A DNA stretch of 64,000 nucleotides, taken from positions 372,001 through 436,000 of the forward strand of contig NZ_VTTO01000002.1 of the NCBI RefSeq assembly GCF_008364825.1, read 5' to 3'. Shown one piece after another: positions 24,470 to 33,561 of this stretch. The number at the start of each line of letters is the position of its first letter. The first letter of the stretch is position 1. A model generated the notes under the pieces. The model saw nothing but the letters and a program-made list of their open reading frames with translations. It did no database searches and was not told the DNA's origin. A program made the position numbers and the translations under genes. The DNA is from Azospirillum sp. B21. GTDB lineage: Bacteria; Pseudomonadota; Alphaproteobacteria; Azospirillales; Azospirillaceae.

Positions 24470-26854
24470 ATGAGCACGACCACCACGCCGAGCAAGATCG
24501 TCGTCAACGCCTACGGCCAGTCCGCGGACGGTGTCGCGCCGAATTTCAAGCTGCTGGTGGATGGTCAGGAGGTCGGGACGGCCAATGCGGCGACCGCCTC
24601 GTCGAAGGCCTACAGCTTCACTGCCGACCTTGCGGCCAATACGGCGCACAGCGTCCAGGTCGTTTACGACAACGACACCGTGACCGGCGCAAGTCGCGAC
24701 CTCTACGTCCAGTCGATCGAGGTGAACGGCCACACGCTGCAGCCGACCGATGCCATCTACGAACGCTATGACGATGCTGCCCCGGCGCCGACCCAGGCCG
24801 GCCAGGAAGCCATGTGGTGGGACGGCGCGCTGACCTTCAGCACCCCCGCCAGCTACTACACCGCGGCCCAGACCGCCGCCCCGGCCGCCCCGGCCGCCGG
24901 CACCGCGCAGAACGTCATCGCCGTGAATGCCGCCGGCACTGCCGCGGCCGGCGAGGGCGCGCACTTCACCGTGCTGGTCGACGGCAAGGAGATCGGCAAG
25001 GGGATCGCCGACAGCGCCGAAGCCAAGGAATTCAAGTTCACCGCCGATCTGGCCCAGGGCGCAGCCCATTCGGTCGAGGTGAAGTACGACAACGACGCCA
25101 TGGTCGACGGTGCCGACCGCAACCTGTACGTCCACAGCGTCAGCGTCGACGGCAAGGCCGTTGCGGCGACCGACGATGCCGTGTCGGTCCTGCGTGAAGC
25201 CGACGGTGCCGACCTCGGCGCCACCACCGACCTCTATTGGAACGCTACGCTGACCGCGAAGCTGGATGCCAGCCACTTCAACGCCTCCACCGGCGACGCC
25301 GGCGGCGATACCGGCACCACCGACGGCGGCACCACCGACGGCGGCAGCACCGACAGCGGCAAGGGCGGCAGCGCGGGGGGCTCCACGGGGGGCTCCGCCG
25401 GCAACGGCAGCACGCCGTCGGTCAAGGTGGGCAACGTCACCGTCGCCGATCCGGGCATGGTGGAGAGCCAGAGCAGCGGGTCGATCAACGGCTTCCTGAG
25501 CACCAAGGGCAACCAGATCGTCGACGAAAGCGGCAACAACGTCCGCCTGACCGGCGTCAACTGGTTCGGCGGCGAGGGCTACAACTACGTGCCCGCCGGC
25601 CTGTGGGCCGACAGCTACCAGGGCCACATCGACAGCATGAAGGGCCTGGGCTTCAACGTCATCCGCCTGACCTGGGCGGACGACATGTTCGACAGCGAGG
25701 CCGTCACCAACGGCATCGACTATTCGAAGAACCCGGACCTGAAGGGCCTGACCCGGCTGGAGGTCTATGACAAGGTCATCGATTATGCCGGCAAGGTCGG
25801 CATGAAGGTGATCCTCGACCACCACCGCAACGACGGCGGCGCCGGCACCAACGAACACGGGCTGTGGTACACCGACAAGAACCCGGAATCGAAGGTCATC
25901 GAAAACTGGAAGATGCTGGCCAAGCACTATGCCGGCAACGAGGCGGTGGTCGGCGCCGACCTGCACAACGAGCCGAGCGTGTCCGCCACCTGGGGCGGCA
26001 ACCCCGCCACCGACTGGGCCTCGGCCGCCGAGCGCATCGGCAACGCCATCCAGTCCGTCAACAAGGACTGGCTGATGCTGGTCGAAGGCACGGAGTGGAG
26101 CAGCACGCTGGCCGGCGTGAAGGACCGCCCCATCGAGTTCGACGTGCCGAACAAGCTGGTCTATTCGCCGCACGCCTACGGCCACAGCGTCGGCAACTTC
26201 AGCTGGCTGCAGGACTCGAACTTCCCCAACAACCTGCCGGCCCAGTACGACGGCATGTGGGGCTACATCTACAAGAACAACATCGCCCCCGTGCTGATCG
26301 GCGAGTTCGGCGGCCAGATGAACAGCGCCGCCGAGCAGACCTGGGCCAACGCCTTCGTCAAGTATCTGAACGGCGACTGGGATCTGGACGGCAAGAGCGA
26401 CCTGCCGGCCGGCCAGCAGGGCATGAACTGGACCTACTGGGCCTGGACGCCGGAATCGGGCGACGTGGGCGGCCTGCTGCAGGACGATTACAAGACCATC
26501 GACTCGAACAAGATGAACATCATCAAGGCGGGTCTGGCGTCCGGCACCGGCAGCTCCGGCACCGTGGCGGGCAGCGACGAGGCGGTCTTCACCGTGCAGC
26601 TGGCCAACGCGGTCACCACCGCAACCACCATCGACTATTCGACCGAGGACGGCACGGCCAAGGCCGGGTCGGACTACACCGCCGCCAGCGGCAGCCTGAC
26701 CTTCCAGCCGGGCGAGACCACCAAGACCGTCACCGTCCACATCAACGGCGACAATTCGGGCAATGAAGGAACGGAGAACTTCCTTCTGAACCTGACCCAC
26801 GGCAACACCAGCATCGGTGCCGCCACGGGCTACATCACCGATCTCGCGGCGTAA
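24470..26854 (+). CDS. GH5 glycoside hydrolase (endoglucanase-like) with two CBM60-like modules and Calx-beta domain
   Basis: The 794-residue protein begins with two CBM60-like modules (about 7-125 and 145-265), each with a VVYDNDxxxxGAxRDLYV-type core and a final WWDG or YWNA. A Thr/Gly/Ser linker follows (266-325), then a GH5 domain (about 335-690) with acid/base Glu501 in DLHNEPS and nucleophile Glu612 in LIGEFGG. The last 90 residues are a Calx-beta domain (STEDGTAKAGSDYTAASGSL). GH5 enzymes cleave beta-1,4-glucans or related polymers. There is no Sec signal; the Calx-beta end suits type I secretion. It probably acts on plant cell walls. Confidence 0.9.
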   Translation: MSTTTTPSKIVVNAYGQSADGVAPNFKLLVDGQEVGTANAATASSKAYSFTADLAANTAHSVQVVYDNDTVTGASRDLYVQSIEVNGHTLQPTDAIYERYDDAAPAPTQAGQEAMWWDGALTFSTPASYYTAAQTAAPAAPAAGTAQNVIAVNAAGTAAAGEGAHFTVLVDGKEIGKGIADSAEAKEFKFTADLAQGAAHSVEVKYDNDAMVDGADRNLYVHSVSVDGKAVAATDDAVSVLREADGADLGATTDLYWNATLTAKLDASHFNASTGDAGGDTGTTDGGTTDGGSTDSGKGGSAGGSTGGSAGNGSTPSVKVGNVTVADPGMVESQSSGSINGFLSTKGNQIVDESGNNVRLTGVNWFGGEGYNYVPAGLWADSYQGHIDSMKGLGFNVIRLTWADDMFDSEAVTNGIDYSKNPDLKGLTRLEVYDKVIDYAGKVGMKVILDHHRNDGGAGTNEHGLWYTDKNPESKVIENWKMLAKHYAGNEAVVGADLHNEPSVSATWGGNPATDWASAAERIGNAIQSVNKDWLMLVEGTEWSSTLAGVKDRPIEFDVPNKLVYSPHAYGHSVGNFSWLQDSNFPNNLPAQYDGMWGYIYKNNIAPVLIGEFGGQMNSAAEQTWANAFVKYLNGDWDLDGKSDLPAGQQGMNWTYWAWTPESGDVGGLLQDDYKTIDSNKMNIIKAGLASGTGSSGTVAGSDEAVFTVQLANAVTTATTIDYSTEDGTAKAGSDYTAASGSLTFQPGETTKTVTVHINGDNSGNEGTENFLLNLTHGNTSIGAATGYITDLAA

Positions 26855-26883
26855 GCTCTCCCGCGAGGACAGCACTGCAAGAC

Positions 26884-26925
26884 GGGGCCGATCCGCGTCG
26901 CCAAAGGCGCGGGTCGGCCCCTTTT
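26884..26925 (+). terminator. Rho-independent terminator of the GH5 gene
   Basis: GGGGCCGA (26884-26891) pairs with TCGGCCCC (26914-26921). Inner pairs CCGCG and GCGCGG extend the stem, and TTTT follows at 26922-26925. It lies 30 bases after the stop codon. Confidence 0.8.
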
Positions 26926-26947
26926 GCATTTTTCAGGGTTTGCGTTT

Positions 26948-27703
26948 TCAGGTCCGGCACAGTGTGCCGACAGCCGGCCACTCCACCGCCGGATGGCCGG
27001 CGAGCCCGTCGAGCAGGCGGTCGAGCAGGTCCCAGATCGCCTCGTCATGGGCCCGGTGGTGGGTCAGCAGGCCGATGGGCTCATGCGGGTCGCGCTGGCC
27101 CTCCCGCCGTTCGCGCAGTTCGCGGCACAGCAGGTCGAGCAGGGCGTCGAGCGGCACGGCGGAGCGGCTGCCGCGCCAGTCGATCAGGTCGAGATGGGTG
27201 TTGATCCAGGCGATGCCGTCACGGGGGGCCGGGGATGGGCCGAAGGCGGAGACGGCGCGATAGCCGGCGGCCGACAGGCACGCCGGCATGTCGGGGGCCA
27301 TGCGGTTCCAGGGTGGGACGAACAGCGGCAGAACGCGGTTCCCGAACAGGGCGCGCAGGACGGACAGGCCGCGTTCGGCCTCGGCCCGGCGGAGCTCGGG
27401 CGGACGTTCGGGGCCGAACTCGCACTTCTTCTTGCCGGGGGCGGCATGGTCGGCGTGGGCCCAGCCATGGACCAGCACGGTCGCATGCGGCTGCTCCGCC
27501 AGCGCGTCGGCGAGCGAGCGCTCGGTATCCGCCGGGATGACGGCAAGGCCGAGGGGGATGCCGGCCTGGGTGCAGCGATTCAGCAATCGGTCGAGCTGCG
27601 GGCCGGCGGCGACCGCGTCGTCGTCGCGCAGCCAGAAAGTGCAGCGGAGGCCGAGATCCGTCCAACGGGCGAGTTCTTCGTTTACGGCGGTCCAGCTCGT
27701 CAT
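26948..27703 (-). CDS. Polysaccharide deacetylase-like protein (last gene of glycan operon)
   Basis: The 251-residue protein has the NodB-type barrel pattern: FWLRDDDAVAAGPQLDRLLN near the start (paired Asp at the metal position), IPLGLAVIPAD, then VLVHGWAHADHAA (His-x3-His of the metal triad), PLFVPPWNRM, and a late GLLTHHRAHD. This is the CE4-like set found in glycan-modifying deacetylases, though it is the divergent short group and the activity is unproven. There is no signal peptide, so it is likely cytoplasmic. Its ATG overlaps the preceding stop codon (ATGA). Confidence 0.7.
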   Translation of the reverse strand: MTSWTAVNEELARWTDLGLRCTFWLRDDDAVAAGPQLDRLLNRCTQAGIPLGLAVIPADTERSLADALAEQPHATVLVHGWAHADHAAPGKKKCEFGPERPPELRRAEAERGLSVLRALFGNRVLPLFVPPWNRMAPDMPACLSAAGYRAVSAFGPSPAPRDGIAWINTHLDLIDWRGSRSAVPLDALLDLLCRELRERREGQRDPHEPIGLLTHHRAHDEAIWDLLDRLLDGLAGHPAVEWPAVGTLCRT

Positions 27704-28845
27704 GATGTCTTCTCCGCCAGCATGGCCTCGACGATCTCCACGCTGCGTGCCGCCCCGGCCAGCGATGCCGGGGCGAGCGGCGGGATGCGCACGGCCAGGA
27801 CGGACTGCAGGGCGCCTGCGAGGCTGTCGGGGGTCAGTGCCGCTTCGCGCAGCATGGCGATGCCGGGGCGGCGGGCCAGGATGGCGGCGCGGATGGTCTG
27901 CTCGACCTCCTTGCCGTCCTCGAAGGGGCAGAAGACGCTGGGAACGCCGGCCGTCAGGCAGTCGAGCGCCGTGTTGTAGCCGCAGCGCCCGACCGAGGCC
28001 GCAGCACGGCCCAACAGGGCGCGGAAGTCGGGGCGCACCGGCTCCACCAGCAGGCGGTCGGATGGGGCCATGGCGCGCAGCCGGTCGGCCAGCGCCGCGT
28101 CGCCCTTCGCCACCAGCAGGCGCCAGCGTTGCGGCATGGCGGCGGAAGCGGCGCAAAGGGCGGCGGCCTCGAAGACGGGACGGCCGACCGGGCCGCCGCC
28201 TGCCGTGACCAGGATCTCGCCCTGCCCGTCCGTGCCGCCGTCGCCAAGGGCCGGCGGCGGGACGACGAAGCCGGTGTAGCGCAGCAGCGGACGCATCGCC
28301 GGGGTCAGCGGCCAACTGTCCTCCAGCGGCACCACGGCGGGGTCGGAATGGACCAGCACGCCGTCATAGAAGCCGAGCAGCCGGCGTTCCGTCTCCGCCA
28401 CCCGCGCCGGCTTGGACGGCGGGGCCAGGATGTCGCGGACGGAGGCGAGGGTCAGCGGCGGGGCCGGCAGGCTGCGGGCGCGCTCCAGCAGGTCGTCGAA
28501 CTCGGCAGCGAGCGCGCGGCGGCCGAAGGGGAAGAGTTCGGTCACGAGAACGTCGGGACGGAGGCTGTCGAGCAGGCCGGTCAGCATCGCGCGCCGCGCG
28601 GCGAAGGTCCCTGCATCGGCGGGATGCCCGTCGGCGGTCAGCAGCGTGGCGAAATCGGCGCCGTCGCTCGCCAGCGGCGGCAGTTGGTGCAGGGTGGCGC
28701 CGCCGGTGTCGAGATGGGGAGCCGGGCGCCCGCCGCTGACCACATCGACGCTCCAGCCGCGGCCGGCGAAGGCCTCCGCCAGGGCGAGCGCGCGGCTGAG
28801 ATGGCCGGTGCCCAGCAGATGGGTGACGACGATCATGAGCTTCAC
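27700..28845 (-). CDS. Glycosyltransferase, GT-B fold (MurG/GT28-like)
   Basis: The 381-residue protein starts VKLMIVVTHLLGTGHLSRAL, the Gly-His-loop of GT-B enzymes. Its C-terminal half has ILVTAGGGPVGRPV and the nucleotide-sugar region ASVGRCGYNTALDCLTAGVP with VFCPFEDGKEVEQTIRA. That is the GT28/GT1 donor-binding pattern. It starts at GTG 28845 and shares GTGA with the histidine phosphatase stop codon. Acceptor and sugar are unknown. It is paralogous in style to the first gene of the operon (31980-33293), which also reads LLYSHDTFGLGHLRRS. Confidence 0.78.
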   Translation of the reverse strand: MKLMIVVTHLLGTGHLSRALALAEAFAGRGWSVDVVSGGRPAPHLDTGGATLHQLPPLASDGADFATLLTADGHPADAGTFAARRAMLTGLLDSLRPDVLVTELFPFGRRALAAEFDDLLERARSLPAPPLTLASVRDILAPPSKPARVAETERRLLGFYDGVLVHSDPAVVPLEDSWPLTPAMRPLLRYTGFVVPPPALGDGGTDGQGEILVTAGGGPVGRPVFEAAALCAASAAMPQRWRLLVAKGDAALADRLRAMAPSDRLLVEPVRPDFRALLGRAAASVGRCGYNTALDCLTAGVPSVFCPFEDGKEVEQTIRAAILARRPGIAMLREAALTPDSLAGALQSVLAVRIPPLAPASLAGAARSVEIVEAMLAEKTS

Positions 28846-29576
28846 GACAGGCGCTCTCCCTCGCGGTTGCCGGCCGGGCGGAGGGTGCCGTCTTCGGTGA
28901 GCGTCATGGCATAGAGGCGGTCGCGCTTCACCGGCACCGGCGGCGGTCCGCGGAAGTCCCAGCCCCAGGCGAGCGCCAGGGCGACGCGCATCACGCCGAT
29001 ATGGGTGACGACGAGGTGGATGACGACGAAGTGAGGGGGATGCATCCCCCTCTCCCCCCCGGGGAGAGGGTCGGGGTGAGGGGGATGCATCGTGTGGCTG
29101 TCACGAGAATCCTCGCCGTGCCTCCCCCTCACCCTAACCCTCCCCCCGGGGGGGAGAGGGGATTCTTGCTGTGTTGAGAGGGAGTGCAGCCAGCCGGTCA
29201 GGCGGTCGCGGACGTCGGCGGGGCTTTCGCCGCCGGGGGGGCGGAAGTCCCAGCTCCAGTCTTCGATGTCGCGGTAGCCGCTGTCGGGATCGGCGCGCAG
29301 GTCCAGGCCGCGCAGCCCCTCCCAGGCGCCCCAGTCCATTTCGATGAGGCGAAGATCGGTGTGGACGGGGCGGCCGTTGCCCAGCAGGCGGGCGGTCTCC
29401 ACGGCGCGGGACAGCGGGCTGGCGTGCAGGGTGGCGTCGCGCCAGTCATCCGGCAGGGTCAGGCGGGACAGGCGCTCGCGCCCTTCCGCGTCGAGCGGGA
29501 TGTCGGTGCGGCCCTGGATGCGCCCCTCGCGGTTCCAGCCGGTGATGCCGTGGCGCAGGAAAGCGAGGCGAATCAT
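28842..29576 (-). CDS. Histidine phosphatase family protein with in-frame REP insertion
   Basis: The 244-residue protein has the phosphoglycerate-mutase-like signature LRHGITGWNREGRIQGRTDI (catalytic His in R-H-G), the ASPLSRAVETARLL strand and the second catalytic His in LVVTHIGVMRVALALAWG. Related enzymes are about 200 residues. The excess, about residues 138-177, is encoded by a complete REP pair (29046-29165) and reads PLPPGGRVRVRG and HPDPLPGGERG. The frame stays open, so the protein may still be made with a Pro/Gly/Arg loop before the VVTH strand. Likely dephosphorylates a sugar-phosphate or similar intermediate of the operon; substrate unknown. ATGA overlap with the upstream gene. Confidence 0.82.
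   Translation of the reverse strand: MIRLAFLRHGITGWNREGRIQGRTDIPLDAEGRERLSRLTLPDDWRDATLHASPLSRAVETARLLGNGRPVHTDLRLIEMDWGAWEGLRGLDLRADPDSGYRDIEDWSWDFRPPGGESPADVRDRLTGWLHSLSTQQESPLPPGGRVRVRGRHGEDSRDSHTMHPPHPDPLPGGERGMHPPHFVVIHLVVTHIGVMRVALALAWGWDFRGPPPVPVKRDRLYAMTLTEDGTLRPAGNREGERLS
29046..29165. repeat. REP/BIME-like paired palindrome, copy B (inside a gene)
   Basis: The left palindrome at 29046-29091 and right palindrome at 29122-29165 have the same orientation as copy A, with a 30-base spacer. The whole element is within the histidine phosphatase coding sequence and keeps its frame. Confidence 0.85.
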
Positions 29577-30688
29577 GCCGGCACCTGCCTGGTCAGGGCG
29601 GTCAGCAGGTGGCGCAGACGCTCCGCCGCAGCGGGCAGGCCGTGATGCGCCTCGACGTAAGCGCGGGCGGTTCGGCCGAGGGACCGCAGGGCCGACGAGT
29701 CGGCGAGCAGACCAGCCAGCACCGCGGCGAAGTCCTGCGGCGCCGGGCCGGTCAGCCGTCCGCCGACGCCGTCGCGGATGACGGTTCCGGTGCCGGCATT
29801 GTCGACGGCGAGCACGGGGAGCCCATGGGCCTGCGCCTCCAGATAGACCATGCCGAAGGCCTCGTTCAGGCCGGGCCAGACCAGCAGGTCGGCGGCGCGA
29901 TAACGGCCGGCGAGGTCCGTGGGGGCGCAGGCGCCGTGGAGTGTCACGCGCGGACCGAAGGGGGCGAACAGGGCCGACACCTCCGCCGCCGCCGGACCGT
30001 CGCCGACGATGTCGAGGGTCCAGGGCTGGTCGGCAAGGATGCCGAGGGATTCTGCCAACAGGCGGTAGGAGGCCAGCTTGTCGCCCGGCCGCATCATGGC
30101 GACGGTCAGCAGGCGGGGCGGCGAGTCCGGGCCGGTGCGTTCAACGGAGGCCGGCAGGTCGAGGAAGGGGGGCAGCATCGCCACGCGCTGGCCGGGCGGG
30201 CCGTAGGCCTCCACCGCCTGCCGGTCGCGGGCGCTGACGCAGAGCACGAGGTCGGCCGATTCGATGGCGGCTTCGGCAGCGGCGGCGAAGGCGGACCAGG
30301 GCCCGGTCAGGCGCTTGCGGGCGCGGGTCGCTTCCACGACGACATAAGGGATGCCAAGGCTGCGGGCGATGTGCGGCCCGATCAGGTCGGGGGCCTTGTA
30401 ATAGACATGGTAGCTCAGCCACAGCGACGGGCGCCGCTCCGGCGCTGCGGCATAGAGGGACAGCAGGCGCTCGCGCTCGCCGCCGGCGGCGGCTGTCAAA
30501 CGAGCCTGGAGCGCGGCATCGCCGGTGCCGTCATAGACGCGCAGGCTGCTCGCCACCTCCACCGGGCCGGTCGCCTCCAGCGCGCGGAGGATCAGCCGCG
30601 CCATCTGGCGGTCGCCGGACGGCACCGGATGGTCGACCGGCTTCAGCGGGGCATGGAAGGCGATACGCGGCAGGGATTGGGCATTCAC
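29573..30688 (-). CDS. Glycosyltransferase family 4
   Basis: The 371-residue protein starts with GTG at 30688 (GTGA overlap with the preceding stop) and is GT-B fold. The C-terminal GT4 domain shows LLTVAMMRPGDKLASYRLLA, LDIVGDGP, the conserved E-x7-E type motif in WPGLNEAFGMVYLEAQAHGLPVLAV (split as NEAFGMVYLEA), and GGRLTGP. It transfers a sugar from an activated donor with retention. Donor and acceptor are unknown. It lies between another GT4 gene and the histidine phosphatase in the six-gene operon. Confidence 0.85.
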   Translation of the reverse strand: MNAQSLPRIAFHAPLKPVDHPVPSGDRQMARLILRALEATGPVEVASSLRVYDGTGDAALQARLTAAAGGERERLLSLYAAAPERRPSLWLSYHVYYKAPDLIGPHIARSLGIPYVVVEATRARKRLTGPWSAFAAAAEAAIESADLVLCVSARDRQAVEAYGPPGQRVAMLPPFLDLPASVERTGPDSPPRLLTVAMMRPGDKLASYRLLAESLGILADQPWTLDIVGDGPAAAEVSALFAPFGPRVTLHGACAPTDLAGRYRAADLLVWPGLNEAFGMVYLEAQAHGLPVLAVDNAGTGTVIRDGVGGRLTGPAPQDFAAVLAGLLADSSALRSLGRTARAYVEAHHGLPAAAERLRHLLTALTRQVPA

Positions 30689-31983
30689 GCCGCGGCCTCC
30701 TCCAGCCGGCGGACGAGGCGGTCGATGCCGGCGGTCATGCCGAACTCGGCGCGCAGCCGGGCATGGGCGGCCTCGCCCAGCCGCAGGCGCAACGCCGGGT
30801 CGGTGGCGAGCCGTTCCAGCGCCGCGGCGATGGCGGGCGGCGTGCCGTCGGTCAGCAGGCCGTGGGTGCCGTCCGTGATGAATTCCGGGATGGCGGACAC
30901 GGCGGTGGACAGGATGGCGAGGCGCTGGCTCGCCGCCTCCATCAGCACGTTGGGCAGGCCGTCGCGGTCGCCGTCGCCCGCCACCACGCTGGTCAGCACG
31001 AACAGGTCGGCATGGCGCAGCGCCTCGATCACCGTCGCCTGGTCCTGCGCGCCGCGCCAATCGATGCGGTCCGACAGCCCCAGACGGTCGGCCTGCGCGC
31101 GCAGGTCATGCTTCAGATCGCCGGAGCCGATATGGACCAGCCGCCAGTGCAGGCCGTCCGGCAGTGTCGCCAGGGCGTCGAGCAGCCGGTCGTAGCCCTT
31201 CTTCTCCACCAGCCGGCCAACGGACAGAATTTCCACCGCAAGGGTAGGGGCGGAGCCGTCGCGGTTCAGCGCGTCCGCGCGGTCAGGCGGGGCGGGAAAG
31301 CGGCCGAGGTCCAGCCCGTGATAGACGAGGTCGATGCGCGCGGGATCGGCCGCCAGCCCGCGCAGATGCGCCGCCCCCACCGCGGTGCAGGTGACGCCGA
31401 AGCGGGCGTCGGCGAGCTTTTCACGCTTCTCCCACTCCGGGGTGGTCCAGATGTCCTTGGCGTGGGCGGAAAAGCCCCAGCCGATGCCGCGGATCGCCGC
31501 GGCATAGCGCCCGACCGAGGCCGGGGTGTGCAGGAAATGGACGTAGACGAAGGGAACATCCGCCGGCAGCTCCGCCGCCAGCACCAGCGCCTGACCGAAG
31601 CGGCGGCCCCGGTTGGCGGTGCGGTCGCGCCACAGGTCGCGCAGCCAGCCCAGCGCCGTGCGAGCCAGCCCGGCCGGGTGGCGGACGAGCAGCCGGCCGA
31701 GCGCGCGCAGCACCCGCCGCGGCTCGTCGCGCAGATATTCCGGCAGGTAATGGACCGGTGCGGTGATGCGGTCATGCAGGGCGTGGCGGCGGCCGTCGGT
31801 GGGGTGGCGCAGGGACCAGATCGCCAGATCGACGCCGCGTTCCTGCAGGGCGAGGATCTCCTGCGCGATGAAGGTTTCCGAAAGGCGGGGGTATCCCTTC
31901 ACCACCACGGCCAGCTTGATCGGCACGGCTTTCGTAATCATGGGGGACGGCTCGCTGCCGTTCTTCTCCAATCCAAAGGTCAT
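30685..31983 (-). CDS. Glycosyltransferase family 4 (WcaL/colanic-acid type)
   Basis: The 432-residue protein starts near VVKGYPRLSETFIAQEILAL, the N-terminal motif shared by exopolysaccharide GT4 enzymes such as WcaL. It has HAKDIWTTPEWEKREKL, SVGRLVEKKGYDRLL and the donor-binding DGLPNVLMEAASQRLAILST. It should add a sugar to a lipid-linked or soluble acceptor at the cytoplasmic face. ATG 31983 overlaps the upstream stop by ATGA. The overlap and spacing show translational coupling with both neighbours. Confidence 0.87.
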   Translation of the reverse strand: MTFGLEKNGSEPSPMITKAVPIKLAVVVKGYPRLSETFIAQEILALQERGVDLAIWSLRHPTDGRRHALHDRITAPVHYLPEYLRDEPRRVLRALGRLLVRHPAGLARTALGWLRDLWRDRTANRGRRFGQALVLAAELPADVPFVYVHFLHTPASVGRYAAAIRGIGWGFSAHAKDIWTTPEWEKREKLADARFGVTCTAVGAAHLRGLAADPARIDLVYHGLDLGRFPAPPDRADALNRDGSAPTLAVEILSVGRLVEKKGYDRLLDALATLPDGLHWRLVHIGSGDLKHDLRAQADRLGLSDRIDWRGAQDQATVIEALRHADLFVLTSVVAGDGDRDGLPNVLMEAASQRLAILSTAVSAIPEFITDGTHGLLTDGTPPAIAAALERLATDPALRLRLGEAAHARLRAEFGMTAGIDRLVRRLEEAAA

Positions 31984-33293
31984 GCGCGCTTGCCTGCCAT
32001 GGCGCGGGACAGCCGTTCCGCCGCGCGCCGGATCGGGGTGACGGGGGTGGCGCGGGCGACCGCCGACTCCGCTTCCAGCACCTCGCGCGTCAGCTCGACG
32101 ATGCGGTCAAGTCCGCCGAGCAGGCCGGGCAGCGGGCTGGCCGAGGGCAGCGGCTGGGCGGGCAGCGCACGGATGGCATCGGCCATCGCCCGCGGGTCGC
32201 CGCCGTCGCGGTCGCTGTCCAGCGTGCGCAGCAGGCCCAACGCCTCCGCCGCCTCCGCCCGGATGCGCTGTTCCAGCCGCGGGCGGGTGCGCGGGGCCAG
32301 CACCGACGGCTTGTCGAAGGACAGGATCTCGCAGAAGGTGTTGTAGCCGCCCATCGCCACCACGCCGACGGCGCCGGCATAGAGGTCTTCCATGCGGGAA
32401 TGGAAGTTGATGGTTTCCACCCTGCCCTTCAGCCGGCGGATGCGGGCGGCGAACTCCTGACGGCGGGCATCCTCCAGGAAGGGGCCGTAGACGATCAGGG
32501 CGTTGGGGGCGAGATCCGGATCGCTTTCATAGGCGGCGATGGTCCAGTCGACCAGGGCCGCCCCGTCGCCGCCGCCGCCGGGCGTCACCAGCACATAGGG
32601 CGCCGCCATCAGGCTGTCCGCGGCCTGGACGGCGCCGCCGCCCTCCGACGGCTCCCGCCGCAGATAGCCGGTGTAGCGCACGCGCGCCGCCACGTCCGGC
32701 GGCAGGTCGAGGCCGTCGAGCGGGCGGTAGACCTCCGGCAGGCCATAGACCCAGAGCTGGTCGTAATAGCGCTCCACGGCGGCCACCGCCTCCTTGCGCT
32801 CCCATTCCGGCTGCAGCGCCTCGGGCGCGTCCAGCACGTCGCGCAGGCCCAGCACCACGCGGGTGTTGCCGCCGGCCCGCATCTCCTCCAGCGCCGGCAG
32901 GAATTCGCCGTGCAGGCCGGTCGGCTCCTTGTCGACGATGGCCAGCGTCGGGCGGAAGGCGCGGGCGGTGGCGCGGATGATCTCCGCCCGGATGGCGGTG
33001 GTCTCCTCGATCGGCAGGCCGAGGTTGCGGGCGGTGTAGCCGCCGTCCGGCTGCTTCACCACGCCCGGCAGGCGCACATGGTCGACCCGCTCCGGAAAAT
33101 CGAAGCGGCCGGCGACGGGTGAGCCGGTGAGGATCAGCGCGGAGGCATCGGGAAAGGCCGACACCAGGGCTTGGGCAATCGTCCGCGATCGCCGCAGATG
33201 CCCCAGCCCGAAGGTGTCGTGGCTGTAGAGCAGGATGCGCGGCGGTGTCCGGTCGGGGTGGATGGACCGAAAGGGGGCGAGGGGCTGGTGCAT
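31980..33293 (-). CDS. Glycosyltransferase, GT-B fold (MurG/GT28-like), first gene of glycan operon
   Basis: The 437-residue protein has RILLYSHDTFGLGHLRRSRT, a GT-B N-terminal loop. Its C-terminal donor domain includes YVLVTPGGGGDGAALVDWTI and AVGVVAMGGYNTFCEILSFDKPSVLAPR with LEQRIRAEA. The length is typical for this family of glycosyltransferase-like proteins, often found with GT4, histidine phosphatase and deacetylase genes in Rhodospirillales (recollection, not checked). GGAGTG precedes ATG 33293. The operon promoter should lie in 33294-33561, where I see no gene or clear motif. Confidence 0.8.
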   Translation of the reverse strand: MHQPLAPFRSIHPDRTPPRILLYSHDTFGLGHLRRSRTIAQALVSAFPDASALILTGSPVAGRFDFPERVDHVRLPGVVKQPDGGYTARNLGLPIEETTAIRAEIIRATARAFRPTLAIVDKEPTGLHGEFLPALEEMRAGGNTRVVLGLRDVLDAPEALQPEWERKEAVAAVERYYDQLWVYGLPEVYRPLDGLDLPPDVAARVRYTGYLRREPSEGGGAVQAADSLMAAPYVLVTPGGGGDGAALVDWTIAAYESDPDLAPNALIVYGPFLEDARRQEFAARIRRLKGRVETINFHSRMEDLYAGAVGVVAMGGYNTFCEILSFDKPSVLAPRTRPRLEQRIRAEAAEALGLLRTLDSDRDGGDPRAMADAIRALPAQPLPSASPLPGLLGGLDRIVELTREVLEAESAVARATPVTPIRRAAERLSRAMAGKRA

Positions 33294-33561
33294 GCTCGGA
33301 CACTCCGCTTCAGCAAGGAGTCGGAACCGAAAAGCCGTAGCAGATCAAATCACTATGCTCGTCTGAGGACCGGCTTGGCCCCGTTGGTTGCGCGTCTGGT
33401 CCAGGTGCCGGCGGCAGCGCTCCAGCCTGGATAGAACCCCTCACATGGATTTCGCCGCGCATCAAGCCGACTTCCGGCCGAGCGGCGACAACCCACCTAT
33501 GCGGTGTGATATATGAGTGACGGTCATGCTTGCAGGGCTTGGTGCCCGCCGGGGAAAGGGC

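Noticed and set aside
24416..26929. Minus-strand open frame of 837 codons antisense to the GH5 gene
   Set aside because: It is a shadow; the plus-strand product has full catalytic motifs.
28842..29576. Histidine phosphatase as a pseudogene because of the REP insertion
   Set aside because: The frame remains open, both catalytic His motifs are present and the overlaps with both neighbouring genes are kept.
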